The notes under the pieces are model-generated. The model worked only from the letters and a program-made list of their open reading frames with translations, was not told where the DNA came from and did no database searches. From contig JBBQPM010000053.1 in NCBI GenBank assembly GCA_038217425.1, positions 1 through 38,372 on the forward strand: a stretch of DNA of 38,372 nt, given 5' to 3'. Source of the stretch: JAIEPT01 sp038217425. GTDB lineage: Bacteria > Planctomycetota > Planctomycetia > Gemmatales > Gemmataceae. Numbering within the stretch: position 1 is the stretch's first letter; each line of letters opens with the position of its first letter. A program made the translations under genes and the position numbers. Positions 24,947 to 32,283 of this stretch are shown one piece after another.

Positions 24947-25209
24947 CTCAACCCCAAACGGTCCAAATCCTGCGTTTCAAAACATCCAACCTGAACATCC
25001 CGCTTTTTTGACCTGAATCTGACTCAAAGAATGCTGGAGCAGAATTACGCTGCTCGCTCCGTCCTGTCGATATGAATTGGAGTGCCGCTGAAAAACGGAC
25101 CGGTCAGGCCGAAGAGCCGGTCGCAATGATTGTACCTGGTTGGCGGCTTGCAACGAATAGACCGCTGCTCGGCCCTCTACACATTTTGACTCTTGAAGGA
25201 ATGGTTCGC

Positions 25210-25476
25210 ATGAACAATCACACCGATGTCGCCCGAGCAAGAAAACTTGTGAACGCCCGACTTGGATTCTATATCCATCTGACCGTCTTTGTTCTCGTGA
25301 ACGCTTTGCTAATTGTCATCAACCTTGTCACGTCCAAAGACCGGCTTTGGTTCCAGTGGCCGTTGCTCGGTTGGGGATTTGGAATTCTTGTTCACGCCGT
25401 AGTCACGTTCGTTATTCCAGGCGTGCAAGGCAAGATGATCGATAAGGAACTCAAGAATAGCGAAATGAAAGGCTGA
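25210..25476 (+). CDS. 2TM-domain protein
   Basis: 88 residues from the ATG at 25210, preferred over the ATG at 25201 because AAGGA stands about 10 bases before it. The pattern 'ARKLVNARLGFYIHLTVFV', two hydrophobic helices (about 20-42 and 54-76) joined by 'TSKDRLWFQWPLLGWG', is that of the 2TM family, found alone or fused to histidine kinases. The role of single-domain members is unknown; they are presumed to sit in the cytoplasmic membrane. It stands alone on the plus strand between a degenerate stretch and a palindromic element. Confidence 0.85.
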   Translation: MNNHTDVARARKLVNARLGFYIHLTVFVLVNALLIVINLVTSKDRLWFQWPLLGWGFGILVHAVVTFVIPGVQGKMIDKELKNSEMKG

Positions 25477-25521
25477 AATCGGCTTCGGGGACGAGAAGGC
25501 GAACTGAAGTATGCCGTTATA

Positions 25522-25720
25522 GCGTTCGGAAGAAATGAACGCAATCGCTGCAAAGCTTGGCGATTGGCTAAGGCGAGCGGCCGACGTGAGTCGGCCGGTA
25601 TAGCATCCCATTCGAAGATCTGATCGCAACCGCTACAAGCACACGTACCGGCCGACTCACGTCGGCCGCTCGCCTAATTCGGAGTCTCCCTACCAGTATT
25701 CCGTCATTTCTTCCGAACGC
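25522..25720. repeat. Nested inverted-repeat element (MITE-like)
   Basis: The outer 17-base arms 25522-25538 and 25704-25720 are perfect reverse complements. Inside them, the 30-base arms 25571-25600 and 25646-25675 are also perfect, and each inner arm contains its own hairpin GGCCGAC-GTGA-GTCGGCC. The whole unit is about 199 bases with no coding capacity. The outer arms ending a compact non-coding unit recall a miniature inverted-repeat element, but I see no target-site duplication. Confidence 0.88.
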
Positions 25721-25743
25721 TCGTACCCCTTGTATTTCGCCCG

Positions 25744-26223
25744 CTAGTCGTTGAACAACGCGGCTCTTTCGGGAGCAATCGGACCGCCGAAGTTCAGGAA
25801 GACCTTCAGGGCCGCTGCGCCTGTCTTGTCGAATATCTGAATGCTGCGAGTGGCGGCGCCGTCCATGTGACCTGGCTTCTCGACGGCGAATGCAGCGGCC
25901 AATTCTCGCCAGCGAATGTGCATGTCGAGCGTATCGGTCTGGACGTTGAAGAACTCACCAGCCGTGCTGAAGCCGCCGAACTGCCCGTCCACTTCAATCG
26001 TCGTCGCACCGTTGGAAACCAAGACTCGCACCGAACCTAGAAACTCAATGCTTTTAATCAGGTCTTCCCAACGGGCAATATCCAGCTCCGTGACCCGATC
26101 CGCAGGAAAGGCTCTGATGACCTCGACTTCCGGCACACCGAGGTCACGGGCCAATTGCAGGGTCATTTTCCGCGGATTCTTCTCGACGGCTACTCGAATG
26201 CGGTCAATTTCGATCTGATTCAT
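25744..26223 (-). CDS. HutX/ChuX-like heme-utilization protein
   Basis: 159 residues from the ATG at 26223, chosen for GGAG 6 bases upstream; an ATG 12 bases earlier lacks such a site. The C-terminal two thirds show the HutX/ChuX pattern: 'VTELDIARWEDLIKSIEFLG', 'VRVLVSNGATTIEVDGQF', 'DMHIRWRELAAAFAVEKPGHMDG', then 'SIQIFDKTGAAALKVFLN'. Family members bind or pass cytosolic heme during heme uptake. The N-terminal ~45 residues are helical ('VPEVEVIRAFPADRV'), as usual. No heme transporter or TonB receptor is nearby, so it is an isolated member here. Identification is by pattern, without a search. Confidence 0.8.
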   Translation of the reverse strand: MNQIEIDRIRVAVEKNPRKMTLQLARDLGVPEVEVIRAFPADRVTELDIARWEDLIKSIEFLGSVRVLVSNGATTIEVDGQFGGFSTAGEFFNVQTDTLDMHIRWRELAAAFAVEKPGHMDGAATRSIQIFDKTGAAALKVFLNFGGPIAPERAALFND

Positions 26224-26466
26224 GCTCTGCTCCATTACGGTATCGTCCGCTTGCTTTTCTTGAACGCCTCGCCCAAAGTCCTCACTTCTCCTGGACCAGC
26301 CCCCGCGCCGAAGTTTTACACCCGAGTTCCGCGATCCGATCTTGCACAGGTTCCTTAATCGGGTTATGAGGCTTCCGATTCGGTTCTACCTTTCCTTAAT
26401 ATCCACGGTACTCGAAGGCTGAGGCAGCTTCGGATCGACTCGGGCCGACCAATACAGGATCATTTT

Positions 26467-26949
26467 ATGAGAAGAAAACCAAGGAGGCATCTTGCCTTAC
26501 GATACCTGACCGTCTTGGTTGCATTTCAAACAGCCTCCTGCGGCACCCTCTTGCACCCAGAACGCCGGGGTCAACCCGCTGGCCGACTCGATCCTGCTGT
26601 GGTTGTCCTGGACGCTGCCGGATTGTTGCTTTTCTTTGTGCCGGGCATTATCGCTTTCGCGGTCGATTTTTCCAACGGGACAATTTACCTTCCTCCCGAC
26701 CGGCTATATGTCTCTTCCGCACCGACCGACCAGCGAATGCAAACCGTGCAAGTAGAGCCAGGGGACTTGACTTCGGAAAAGCTGGAACAAATTCTCCGAG
26801 AGCAAACTGGTCAGTCCGTCCGGTTTCAGCCGGGCACGTACCGAGCCACGAAAATCAACCAGATTCAAGATTTCACACCCGCTGCCGTAAGTGAGCTAAA
26901 ATCGTCATCCGCTTCCACGCATGTTATCTTTCGTGGAACTGCCGACTAA
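26467..26949 (+). CDS. Lipoprotein of unknown function
   Basis: 160 residues from ATG 26467 (AGGA 8 bases upstream). A positive N-terminus and hydrophobic stretch lead to a lipobox TASC with Cys25, so it is probably a lipoprotein. 'CGTLLHPERRGQ', 'LDPAVVVLDAAGLLLFFVPG' and 'AFAVDFSNGTIYLP' recall a small family of proteobacterial lipoproteins with one membrane-like segment after the anchor. The C-terminal half (about 85-160) is polar and may fold outside the membrane. It is the only plus-strand gene for several kb and converges with the thioredoxin-fold gene; the intervening 190 bases hold nothing I can name. Confidence 0.75.
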   Translation: MRRKPRRHLALRYLTVLVAFQTASCGTLLHPERRGQPAGRLDPAVVVLDAAGLLLFFVPGIIAFAVDFSNGTIYLPPDRLYVSSAPTDQRMQTVQVEPGDLTSEKLEQILREQTGQSVRFQPGTYRATKINQIQDFTPAAVSELKSSSASTHVIFRGTAD

Positions 26950-27139
26950 CAACAGGGAGCCCCGCCCGGACCCAACTCGAAGTCTTGACCCCCCGAAAGG
27001 ATCGCAATTAAGTAAAATCCCAGAAAACCAAGACGGAAGAACCAGACTCTTCCTACGCCGAATGCTTTCTGCCATCCACTTTTCTCGACATTCATGTTCA
27101 TTCCCGCCGTTTCCGACAGAATTCAGTAATCGGACGGCC

Positions 27140-27742
27140 TCAACGCTGCTCCAGCAATGCGAGCAAATTGAGGACATCTCCGAGATGAAGTTGTCCCGCT
27201 TTGACGCCCAGGACGACTCCCTTGGGGTTGCCATCGGAATCGAACGGAATGGTTAAGTCAGGCTGAAAAAGTACCAGGGCAAGTCCACTAACCTGTTTCG
27301 TCATCGTTTCTTGCCAGCGACTATGAGTTTCAGCGAGTGATTCCGCCTGTACCGGAGTCACCTTGCTGTCGGGAACATGATCGACATGAAGGGCGACAAC
27401 AACATGCCTACGAAGTGCCTCCTGAACCCTTGGCTTTGAAAGCATGTTTATCTCAAGGTCACGGTTCCATGTGCTGTTGATCGAGGCAAAATAGATGAGA
27501 AGGCACTTTTTTTGACGAACAGCATGTCGATAGGCGGATAGATAATTCAAATGCCCTTCGTGATGCCAATAAGGAGCGTTCGTCGGCGCTGAACGATACT
27601 CGGGTGCAGCCCTTCGGAACAATACTGAAAGTTCCTGTACCGCCAGGCTTGAAGGGCTAAATATCCAGGTAACTCCCAACGCCGCCAATCCCACAATGCT
27701 AGTTGCAAGAGCCACGCAAAACACCCAGCGATAATACCACAC
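27140..27742 (-). CDS. Thioredoxin-fold protein lacking both redox cysteines
   Basis: 200 residues. The start is GTG at 27742 with AAGGAG 6 bases upstream. One N-terminal membrane helix (about 8-28) precedes an exported domain. From 'GHLNYLSAYRHAV' (63-75) onward it aligns without gaps to the C-terminal domain of the DsbD-like protein in this window ('GHLDYQAAYDEAV'), but the CTNC motif is replaced by STWN at 90-93. 'VVVALHVDHVPDSK' and 'FDSDGNPKGVVLGVKAG' also correspond. With both cysteines gone, disulfide exchange is impossible; a structural or binding role is an inference. It is the last gene of the minus-strand run, 80 bases after the hydrolase. Confidence 0.82.
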   Translation of the reverse strand: MWYYRWVFCVALATSIVGLAALGVTWIFSPSSLAVQELSVLFRRAAPEYRSAPTNAPYWHHEGHLNYLSAYRHAVRQKKCLLIYFASINSTWNRDLEINMLSKPRVQEALRRHVVVALHVDHVPDSKVTPVQAESLAETHSRWQETMTKQVSGLALVLFQPDLTIPFDSDGNPKGVVLGVKAGQLHLGDVLNLLALLEQR

Positions 27743-27822
27743 GCTCTTCTCCTTGCGGTGCTATGTCGATTCCGTTCCGACTCAACAAACTTGCCGGAAG
27801 TTGTCGCAGAAAAGGCACCGCG

Positions 27823-28665
27823 TCACTTGCTCAATGCCACACGTAGGAATTCCCACATCTCCTGTGTCGGTCGGTCGCCGGATTTCCCCAGATTCGCATT
27901 GATGGTCCCATGCGTCGTCCCTTCAGCGGCAACGACTTTCGCCGACACGCCTGCATCTCTCAACTTATCCGCCAGCCAGTGCGACTGAGCCTTGGTTTCG
28001 GGTCGATCAGCCACGTGCAAGATCAAGAACGGCGGGATGTTCCTTCCTTTTGCGATATGGCTAACGGGTGAGAATTCCCGCTGCGATTCCTCCGTTTCTC
28101 CAAAGACGGCCTTGAATGGGCCAGGCTGCACGGAACCGCCCTCTTTGAGCCGCTTGGGAATGTCATAAACGGACACATCGGACGGCACACAGCCCTTGAT
28201 GATGGACAACGGCAGTCCCTCGGCTTTAAGGTAACGGTCATCCGTGCAAACGAGGGCAGCGAGATGCGCCCCTGCTGAATGCCCCATCACGATGACGGAC
28301 TTGGGGTCGCCGCCGTATTCCTGAACGTGATCGTGAATCCAGCGAATCGCCTTGGCAATGTCGCCCATCATCTCCTTCATGGACACGTTCGGGAAGAAGC
28401 GGTAGTTGGTCGAGACAAAGATAAATCCCTTGTCGGTGAATGCGTGCGGTTTCTTTTGGACGCTTGATTTGTCGCCCGCACGCCAAGCGCCGCCATGAAT
28501 CCAGATAACGACCGGGAGATTCTTGCCTTCGGTTGGGGTGTAGACATCGAGCATCTGCCGATCGTTCTTCGGCTCGGCGTAGGGGATGCCAAGGTGGGCT
28601 TTCGGCTCGGCGGCAACGAGCGGTGAGATCACGAAGAGGAAAAGGAGAAGAGGGGCGATACGCAT
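27823..28665 (-). CDS. Exported alpha/beta hydrolase (esterase/lipase type)
   Basis: 280 residues from the ATG at 28665 (GGAGG 4 bases upstream). A signal peptide (1-19) precedes an alpha/beta hydrolase domain with the oxyanion motif HGGAW (57-61), nucleophile Ser130 in GHSAG (128-132), Asp220 and His252, a complete triad. The 'YTPTEGKNLPVVIWIHGGAW' layout is that of the BD-FAE/carboxylesterase group that removes acyl or feruloyl groups from plant polysaccharides or small esters. The GH5-like enzyme upstream in the same run makes a polysaccharide link plausible, but the substrate is unknown. Confidence 0.9.
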   Translation of the reverse strand: MRIAPLLLFLFVISPLVAAEPKAHLGIPYAEPKNDRQMLDVYTPTEGKNLPVVIWIHGGAWRAGDKSSVQKKPHAFTDKGFIFVSTNYRFFPNVSMKEMMGDIAKAIRWIHDHVQEYGGDPKSVIVMGHSAGAHLAALVCTDDRYLKAEGLPLSIIKGCVPSDVSVYDIPKRLKEGGSVQPGPFKAVFGETEESQREFSPVSHIAKGRNIPPFLILHVADRPETKAQSHWLADKLRDAGVSAKVVAAEGTTHGTINANLGKSGDRPTQEMWEFLRVALSK

Positions 28666-28722
28666 GTTGCCTCCAGATGATCGGGTCAATTCAACTAGGT
28701 ATTTCGTCTTTCTACGTCAGTT

Positions 28723-29025
28723 TCAGCGGAGCGAACCCCATGATCCGACCAAGACATACGCCGCACCGCCTACGATGGCGATGTGCAGCACAACGACGAG
28801 CCAAAAAACGATCAGAAAAGCCAGCTTCTTGGTCTTGTGCCGGAACTGCCGTTGTCCCAGCAAGGCACCGGGCCAGCCGCCCAAGAACGCCAGAATTTGC
28901 AGAGTATGCTCTTGCACTCTGCGACCGCCATTGCCAGCCCGCCGCTTGTCCAACCCGTAAGCGGCGAAACAAACCACGCTCATCACGGCGACGAAACATA
29001 AGTAGATCAGAATAACGTTAATCAT
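28723..29025 (-). CDS. DUF1294 membrane protein
   Basis: 100 residues with hydrophobic segments at about 3-23, 45-60 and 68-92. The pattern 'YGLDKRRAGNGGRRVQEHTL', 'LAFLGGWPGALLGQRQFRHKT' (given in two parts: LAFLGGWPGALLGQ, RQFRHKTKK) is diagnostic of DUF1294. In other bacteria the domain is often fused to a cold-shock domain; here it stands alone, with no fusion. The function is unknown. It lies 15 bases downstream of the DUF1653-cupin gene and 57 bases before the hydrolase, so it is likely part of the run. Confidence 0.9.
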   Translation of the reverse strand: MINVILIYLCFVAVMSVVCFAAYGLDKRRAGNGGRRVQEHTLQILAFLGGWPGALLGQRQFRHKTKKLAFLIVFWLVVVLHIAIVGGAAYVLVGSWGSLR

Positions 29026-29040
29026 GTGCGGTTGGCGTTC

Positions 29041-29604
29041 TCATGGTCGGATCGTTCCCCCGTAATGCACGGCCAGCCACATCGTCGGCTCGTCGGGCGT
29101 CGTCCATTCGACCCGATGGCGCTTGTGGGCCGGAATGTTGACATAGTCTCCGGGCTTCATCTCGACTGTCTCATCCTCGAACCTCAAACTCGCCGCTCCT
29201 TGCAGCAAAACGACCCATTCGTGCTGATCCTGATCGTACCAGAAACCCTCGGGTGAAGCGTGGCCCAACGAAACGATTCGCTCAATTCGGAAATTGGCGG
29301 CGGTGCAGAGCGTCTGGATGAGTTCAATCGGCAAATTCGTTGGAACGTCGGCGAAAAGGTTCGAGGTCTTCTGCGGAAGGTTCTCGCTCGTCGGCCCGAG
29401 GTAACGAAACCGAGGAACATCCTCTCCGGCTATTCTCACCGTTTCGCAGAACATCTGGCTCGGTCGCACCCAAAGGCCGTGTTCGCCATATTCTGGACGG
29501 TAAACGACCATTGCTTCAAGTGATTCGCTATGCCGGGCAAATCCGACGACCGTGTACTCGTTCCCCTTGTAGTGGCGGTAGCGACCGAGAGGAATCTCAT
29601 TCAT
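29041..29604 (-). CDS. DUF1653 - cupin fusion protein
   Basis: 187 residues. Residues about 1-70 match DUF1653 ('GRYRHYKGNEYTVVGFARHS', 'VYRPEYGEHGLWVRP', 'PRFRYLG'); residues about 80-187 are a cupin_2 domain with 'QDQHEWVVLLQGAASL' and 'KPGDYVNIPAHKRHRV', giving His, Glu and a later His as probable metal ligands. Each half is common alone; their fusion is unusual to my knowledge. The substrate is not known; small-molecule or sugar binding is an inference. The ATG overlaps the stop of the upstream GH5-like gene (ATGA), so the two are coupled. Confidence 0.85.
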   Translation of the reverse strand: MNEIPLGRYRHYKGNEYTVVGFARHSESLEAMVVYRPEYGEHGLWVRPSQMFCETVRIAGEDVPRFRYLGPTSENLPQKTSNLFADVPTNLPIELIQTLCTAANFRIERIVSLGHASPEGFWYDQDQHEWVVLLQGAASLRFEDETVEMKPGDYVNIPAHKRHRVEWTTPDEPTMWLAVHYGGTIRP

Positions 29605-30740
29605 GGACGTAGCTTCTCCAGGTTTTTCGCCTTCCGCTCGAACATCTCCAGCCAGCCCAGCGTGATCGCATCGGGGATTGTGTTCGCCCGGCGTAGCTCA
29701 TCCGGCGTCTTGCCCCAGTAGAAGCCAATCCAGCCAGCGGCGTGCTTCTTCGACGCCTCAATGAACTCTTCAAGTTCCTTGGGCGAGCAGGTCAGGGGAA
29801 ATATCTCCTCGATCACGATTGGCTTGCCGATCGAAAAACCGGCCAGCGTGTTCATGGCCTCGTCGAGCTTCCCTGACTTGGGATACAGATGGACGGCGAC
29901 GAAATCGAGATCTTCAGCGATCTTGGTCGGGACGAAACCCGAGGTCAAGCCGGGACGATCCAGGCTCCAGTCCACGAGGCCGACCGTTATCAGGCGCCGT
30001 TTGTCCTTCTCCCGAACGGCGGTGGTCAGGCGCCGAACCCATTGACGGGCGATTTCGTGCCGGGGTCGATCTTTCTGGTCGAGCGTGATAACCTGGACGA
30101 AGTGCTTGCCGCCGAACGCAGGCCCCAGCCAATCGCCGTCTTTTCGCTTTCCGCCAGGCACTACCGGCTCGTTCATCAAGTCGTAGCAGAAGACGGCGGG
30201 ACTGTCCTTGCACCGAGTCGCCACTGCTTGCCAGAATCGAGCCTGAACGTCCCACCGATCCTTCTCGGCCAGCTTGTCATACCACGCAGGCACGTCCTTC
30301 TTGTGGTAGCATCCGAGACCAGTCAGATCGAGATAAAGTCGCTCCTTCTCAGCCAACTGGAGCAACATGCCGAGCCGGTCGAGGGCCTTTTCGTTTGCCT
30401 TGTCGGGGCCGTCCATGAACTTGCCGATTTGAAGGTGGATTCGGGCGACATTTGCTCCCAACTTCTTCATCTGAGCGAAATGAGTTTCGACCATGGCCCA
30501 CTCCGACTCCCAATAGTCTTCCAGGAGCCGTCCCTGGGAATCGTGGTCGTAGTTGAAGCCCCAGGGCGTGAATGGCTTTCCGGTCGGTTCCAGGACGAAC
30601 CCCTTCTTGTCCTTGGAAACGGCGACCCAGGGCAACGGGTCGTCTGCATGGGAGGAGCGACACGCGACCAGGGAGAGCAGAAGAGTCGCCACACGCAGGT
30701 AACGGATTACAGGCCGTTGAAGGAGGTTATTCTCAGTCAT
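29601..30740 (-). CDS. GH5-like glycoside hydrolase lipoprotein
   Basis: 379 residues. A hydrophobic N-terminus ends in LSLVAC (Cys27), a lipobox. The body is a TIM-barrel glycosidase: 'GKPFTPWGFNYDHD' at the first strand, 'GANVARIHL', 'DLMNEP' (acid/base Glu191), 'VAVHLYPKSG' and 'IVIEEIFPL' (nucleophile Glu311 or Glu312). Family 5 of glycoside hydrolases is the best fit by motif order; the subfamily and substrate cannot be told. The protein would sit on the outer side of a membrane. Its stop overlaps the start of the DUF1653-cupin gene, which may process or bind its product. 83 bases separate it from the deaminase gene. Confidence 0.85.
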   Translation of the reverse strand: MTENNLLQRPVIRYLRVATLLLSLVACRSSHADDPLPWVAVSKDKKGFVLEPTGKPFTPWGFNYDHDSQGRLLEDYWESEWAMVETHFAQMKKLGANVARIHLQIGKFMDGPDKANEKALDRLGMLLQLAEKERLYLDLTGLGCYHKKDVPAWYDKLAEKDRWDVQARFWQAVATRCKDSPAVFCYDLMNEPVVPGGKRKDGDWLGPAFGGKHFVQVITLDQKDRPRHEIARQWVRRLTTAVREKDKRRLITVGLVDWSLDRPGLTSGFVPTKIAEDLDFVAVHLYPKSGKLDEAMNTLAGFSIGKPIVIEEIFPLTCSPKELEEFIEASKKHAAGWIGFYWGKTPDELRRANTIPDAITLGWLEMFERKAKNLEKLRP

Positions 30741-30823
30741 TGTTCGCTCCCCGAAAAAGGGCAGTGGTTCCGTTTAGGTTCGGCTGACGCATCTTTACGA
30801 GTCGGAAGGCGACAAGCCGACAG

Positions 30824-31276
30824 CTACTCGCCGATATCTTCGTCCCACAACTTCGGGTTTGACCGAATGAACTCTTCCATCATCTGAACGCACTCCTGGT
30901 CATCGAGAATGTCGAGGACCACGCCCCGGGATTTGACATAATCCTCTGGGCCGCGAAATGTGCGGTTTTCACCGATGACGATCCGAGGAATCCGGTAAAG
31001 CAACGCCGTTCCCGAACACATGTCACAGGGGGAGAGCGTCGAGTAGAGGATCGCCTTGCGATAATCGCTCGCTTTGAGTCTTCCGGCGTTCTCAAGAGCA
31101 TCCATCTCGGCGTGCAGAATCGAACTCCTTTTCTGAACCCGTCGATTATGCCCGCGCCCGACGATCTGGCCATCGATCACCAACACCGACCCGATCGGGA
31201 TTCCGCCTTCCGCAAGTCCCTTTTTCGCTTCGTCGATGGCCGCTTGCATGAATGAGTCCGGGGGCGTGGAGGGCAT
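30824..31276 (-). CDS. Cytosine deaminase of the yeast Fcy1 type
   Basis: 150 residues. Zinc site: His55 and Glu57 in HAEMDALENAGRL, and PCDMC with Cys84 and Cys87. The order and C-terminus ('ILYSTLSPCDMCSGTALLY', 'GENRTFRGPEDYVKSRG', 'IRSNPKLWDEDIGE') are strikingly like fungal cytosine deaminase Fcy1 (about 158 residues), which turns cytosine into uracil, and unlike the larger bacterial CodA. The tail 'WxEDIGE' closes the active site in the fungal enzyme. The only clear change is HAE where yeast has HGE. Close relatives occur in bacteria, so direct transfer from a fungus cannot be claimed. It probably heads the minus-strand run. Confidence 0.88.
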   Translation of the reverse strand: MPSTPPDSFMQAAIDEAKKGLAEGGIPIGSVLVIDGQIVGRGHNRRVQKRSSILHAEMDALENAGRLKASDYRKAILYSTLSPCDMCSGTALLYRIPRIVIGENRTFRGPEDYVKSRGVVLDILDDQECVQMMEEFIRSNPKLWDEDIGE

Positions 31277-31504
31277 GGATCATACCTTTCTGACATTGCG
31301 GAGTATGCGTCTCGCAGTTCTGGTGATCATTTCACAGAAATTACCCTAAACGTCCTGTCTTTCTGGACGTGATGTGCGTACTAGATCGAGGCCATTCCAG
31401 CAAAGCCCAATCGAATTTTCGTTCCATATTCCAGGCTGCACTCAAAAATGATTAGGCCGCCAGGCGACGAAAAACCGGATCGATAACCGACGAGGAGCGT
31501 GACC

Positions 31505-31585
31505 GTGGGCTTCTACTCGCAAGTGATCTTTCCCCGACTTTGCGACTTCCTTCGGGTTACGCTCATTCTCTACCTGACTTTATAG
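31505..31585 (+). pseudogene. 5' stub of a class I SAM-dependent methyltransferase
   Basis: A GTG at 31505, with GGAG 8 bases upstream, opens 26 codons beginning MGFYSQVIFPRLCDFL. That is the conserved start of a planctomycete-common family of class I methyltransferases (MGFYSRxxFPRLCD). Similarity stops after about 16 residues, before the glycine-rich SAM site, and the frame ends inside the 3' end of the DUF1990 gene. A good ribosome site with no gene behind it indicates a deletion junction near 31553. Confidence 0.65.
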
Positions 31586-32165
31586 CATCGCCGGAGCTAG
31601 CTGCTTTGAGCATGGATGCTGCCGAGTCCCGCCCGAATCGCTTTTGCAAGCGACGGACGACAGGATAACCGAGCCGAGCCGAGAAGCAATTCGGGCGGGA
31701 AAAAGCCAAAATGTCGTACCATACGCAGTCGTCATTCTGGCTCCACTCGACCAGGAATCGTTCCTCGCCACGTTCGACGTGGCCGGGTAGGGTTCCGTAG
31801 GCGAAGCCGAATTTCGCCATCGGCCCGCGCTCGTCCACGACGTAAACGATCCGGCAGGCGTTGAGCCACCAAAAGCCCAAAGCCCGGCCCATCACCGCCA
31901 CGGCCTCTCCTTTTTGGATCGGAGTTTCGGGTGGCCATGCCTCTACCCAACCGAGGCGGAATTGCTCCCAACGCCGCAAGGCTGCGATGGCCGAACGAAA
32001 GATCAACTCACCCTCGCCCAGCTTGATGCGGGTGCGGTCCACGACATATCCCGCAGGCGGCGTTCCTGCGGAAGCTCCCACTTCGGCGTAAGAAAACGGC
32101 AACTCCGCTTGCACCGCCAGGAAACGGCGCATGGCATCCTCAGACGGTTTTCGCAACGACAACAT
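31563..32165 (-). CDS. DUF1990 family protein
   Basis: 200 residues from the ATG at 32165; a GTG at 32171 is an equal alternative. 'LSLRKPSEDAMRRFLAVQ', 'LGWVEAWPPETPIQKGE', 'WWLNACRIVYVVDE', 'FGFAYGTLPGHVERGEERF' and 'YDILAFSRPNCF' are the pattern of DUF1990 (function unknown, soluble, from bacteria and plants). It is complete. Its 3' end overlaps the methyltransferase stub on the opposite strand. It is divergent from the NAD(P)-binding protein at 32284, with about 120 bases between them, so a shared regulatory spacer is likely. Confidence 0.9.
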   Translation of the reverse strand: MLSLRKPSEDAMRRFLAVQAELPFSYAEVGASAGTPPAGYVVDRTRIKLGEGELIFRSAIAALRRWEQFRLGWVEAWPPETPIQKGEAVAVMGRALGFWWLNACRIVYVVDERGPMAKFGFAYGTLPGHVERGEERFLVEWSQNDDCVWYDILAFSRPNCFSARLGYPVVRRLQKRFGRDSAASMLKAASSGDAIKSGRE

Positions 32166-32283
32166 TTCCACCTTCGATCGCGCCGGTAGCCGAGCCTGTG
32201 CTGAGCTTCGACAAACGGTAAAATTCCCTCGCTACCATATTAGCCGCAACCAGCACGCTTCCCAACCGGGAGTCTTTCGGAAC

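Larger units (their letters stand above)
24391..25209. other. Degenerate gene-free stretch after the tRNA
   Basis: No intact gene is found in about 820 bases. It contains three small hairpins (24559-24637) and a 5' stub of a FrnE-like gene (24848-24946). Short open frames on both strands (for example 24416-24622, and 24977-25240 on the minus strand) have no recognisable content, no ribosome site and no coding bias. The stretch looks like the debris of former genes. Confidence 0.65.

Noticed and set aside
29889..30887. 332-codon plus-strand frame opposite the GH5-like gene
   Set aside because: The minus strand has catalytic motifs, a lipobox and a coupled downstream gene; the plus frame has none.
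32185..32225. Possible palindromic repeat ahead of the NAD(P)-binding gene
   Set aside because: The text resembles repeats seen in some genomes, but no inverted partner is found in the window.
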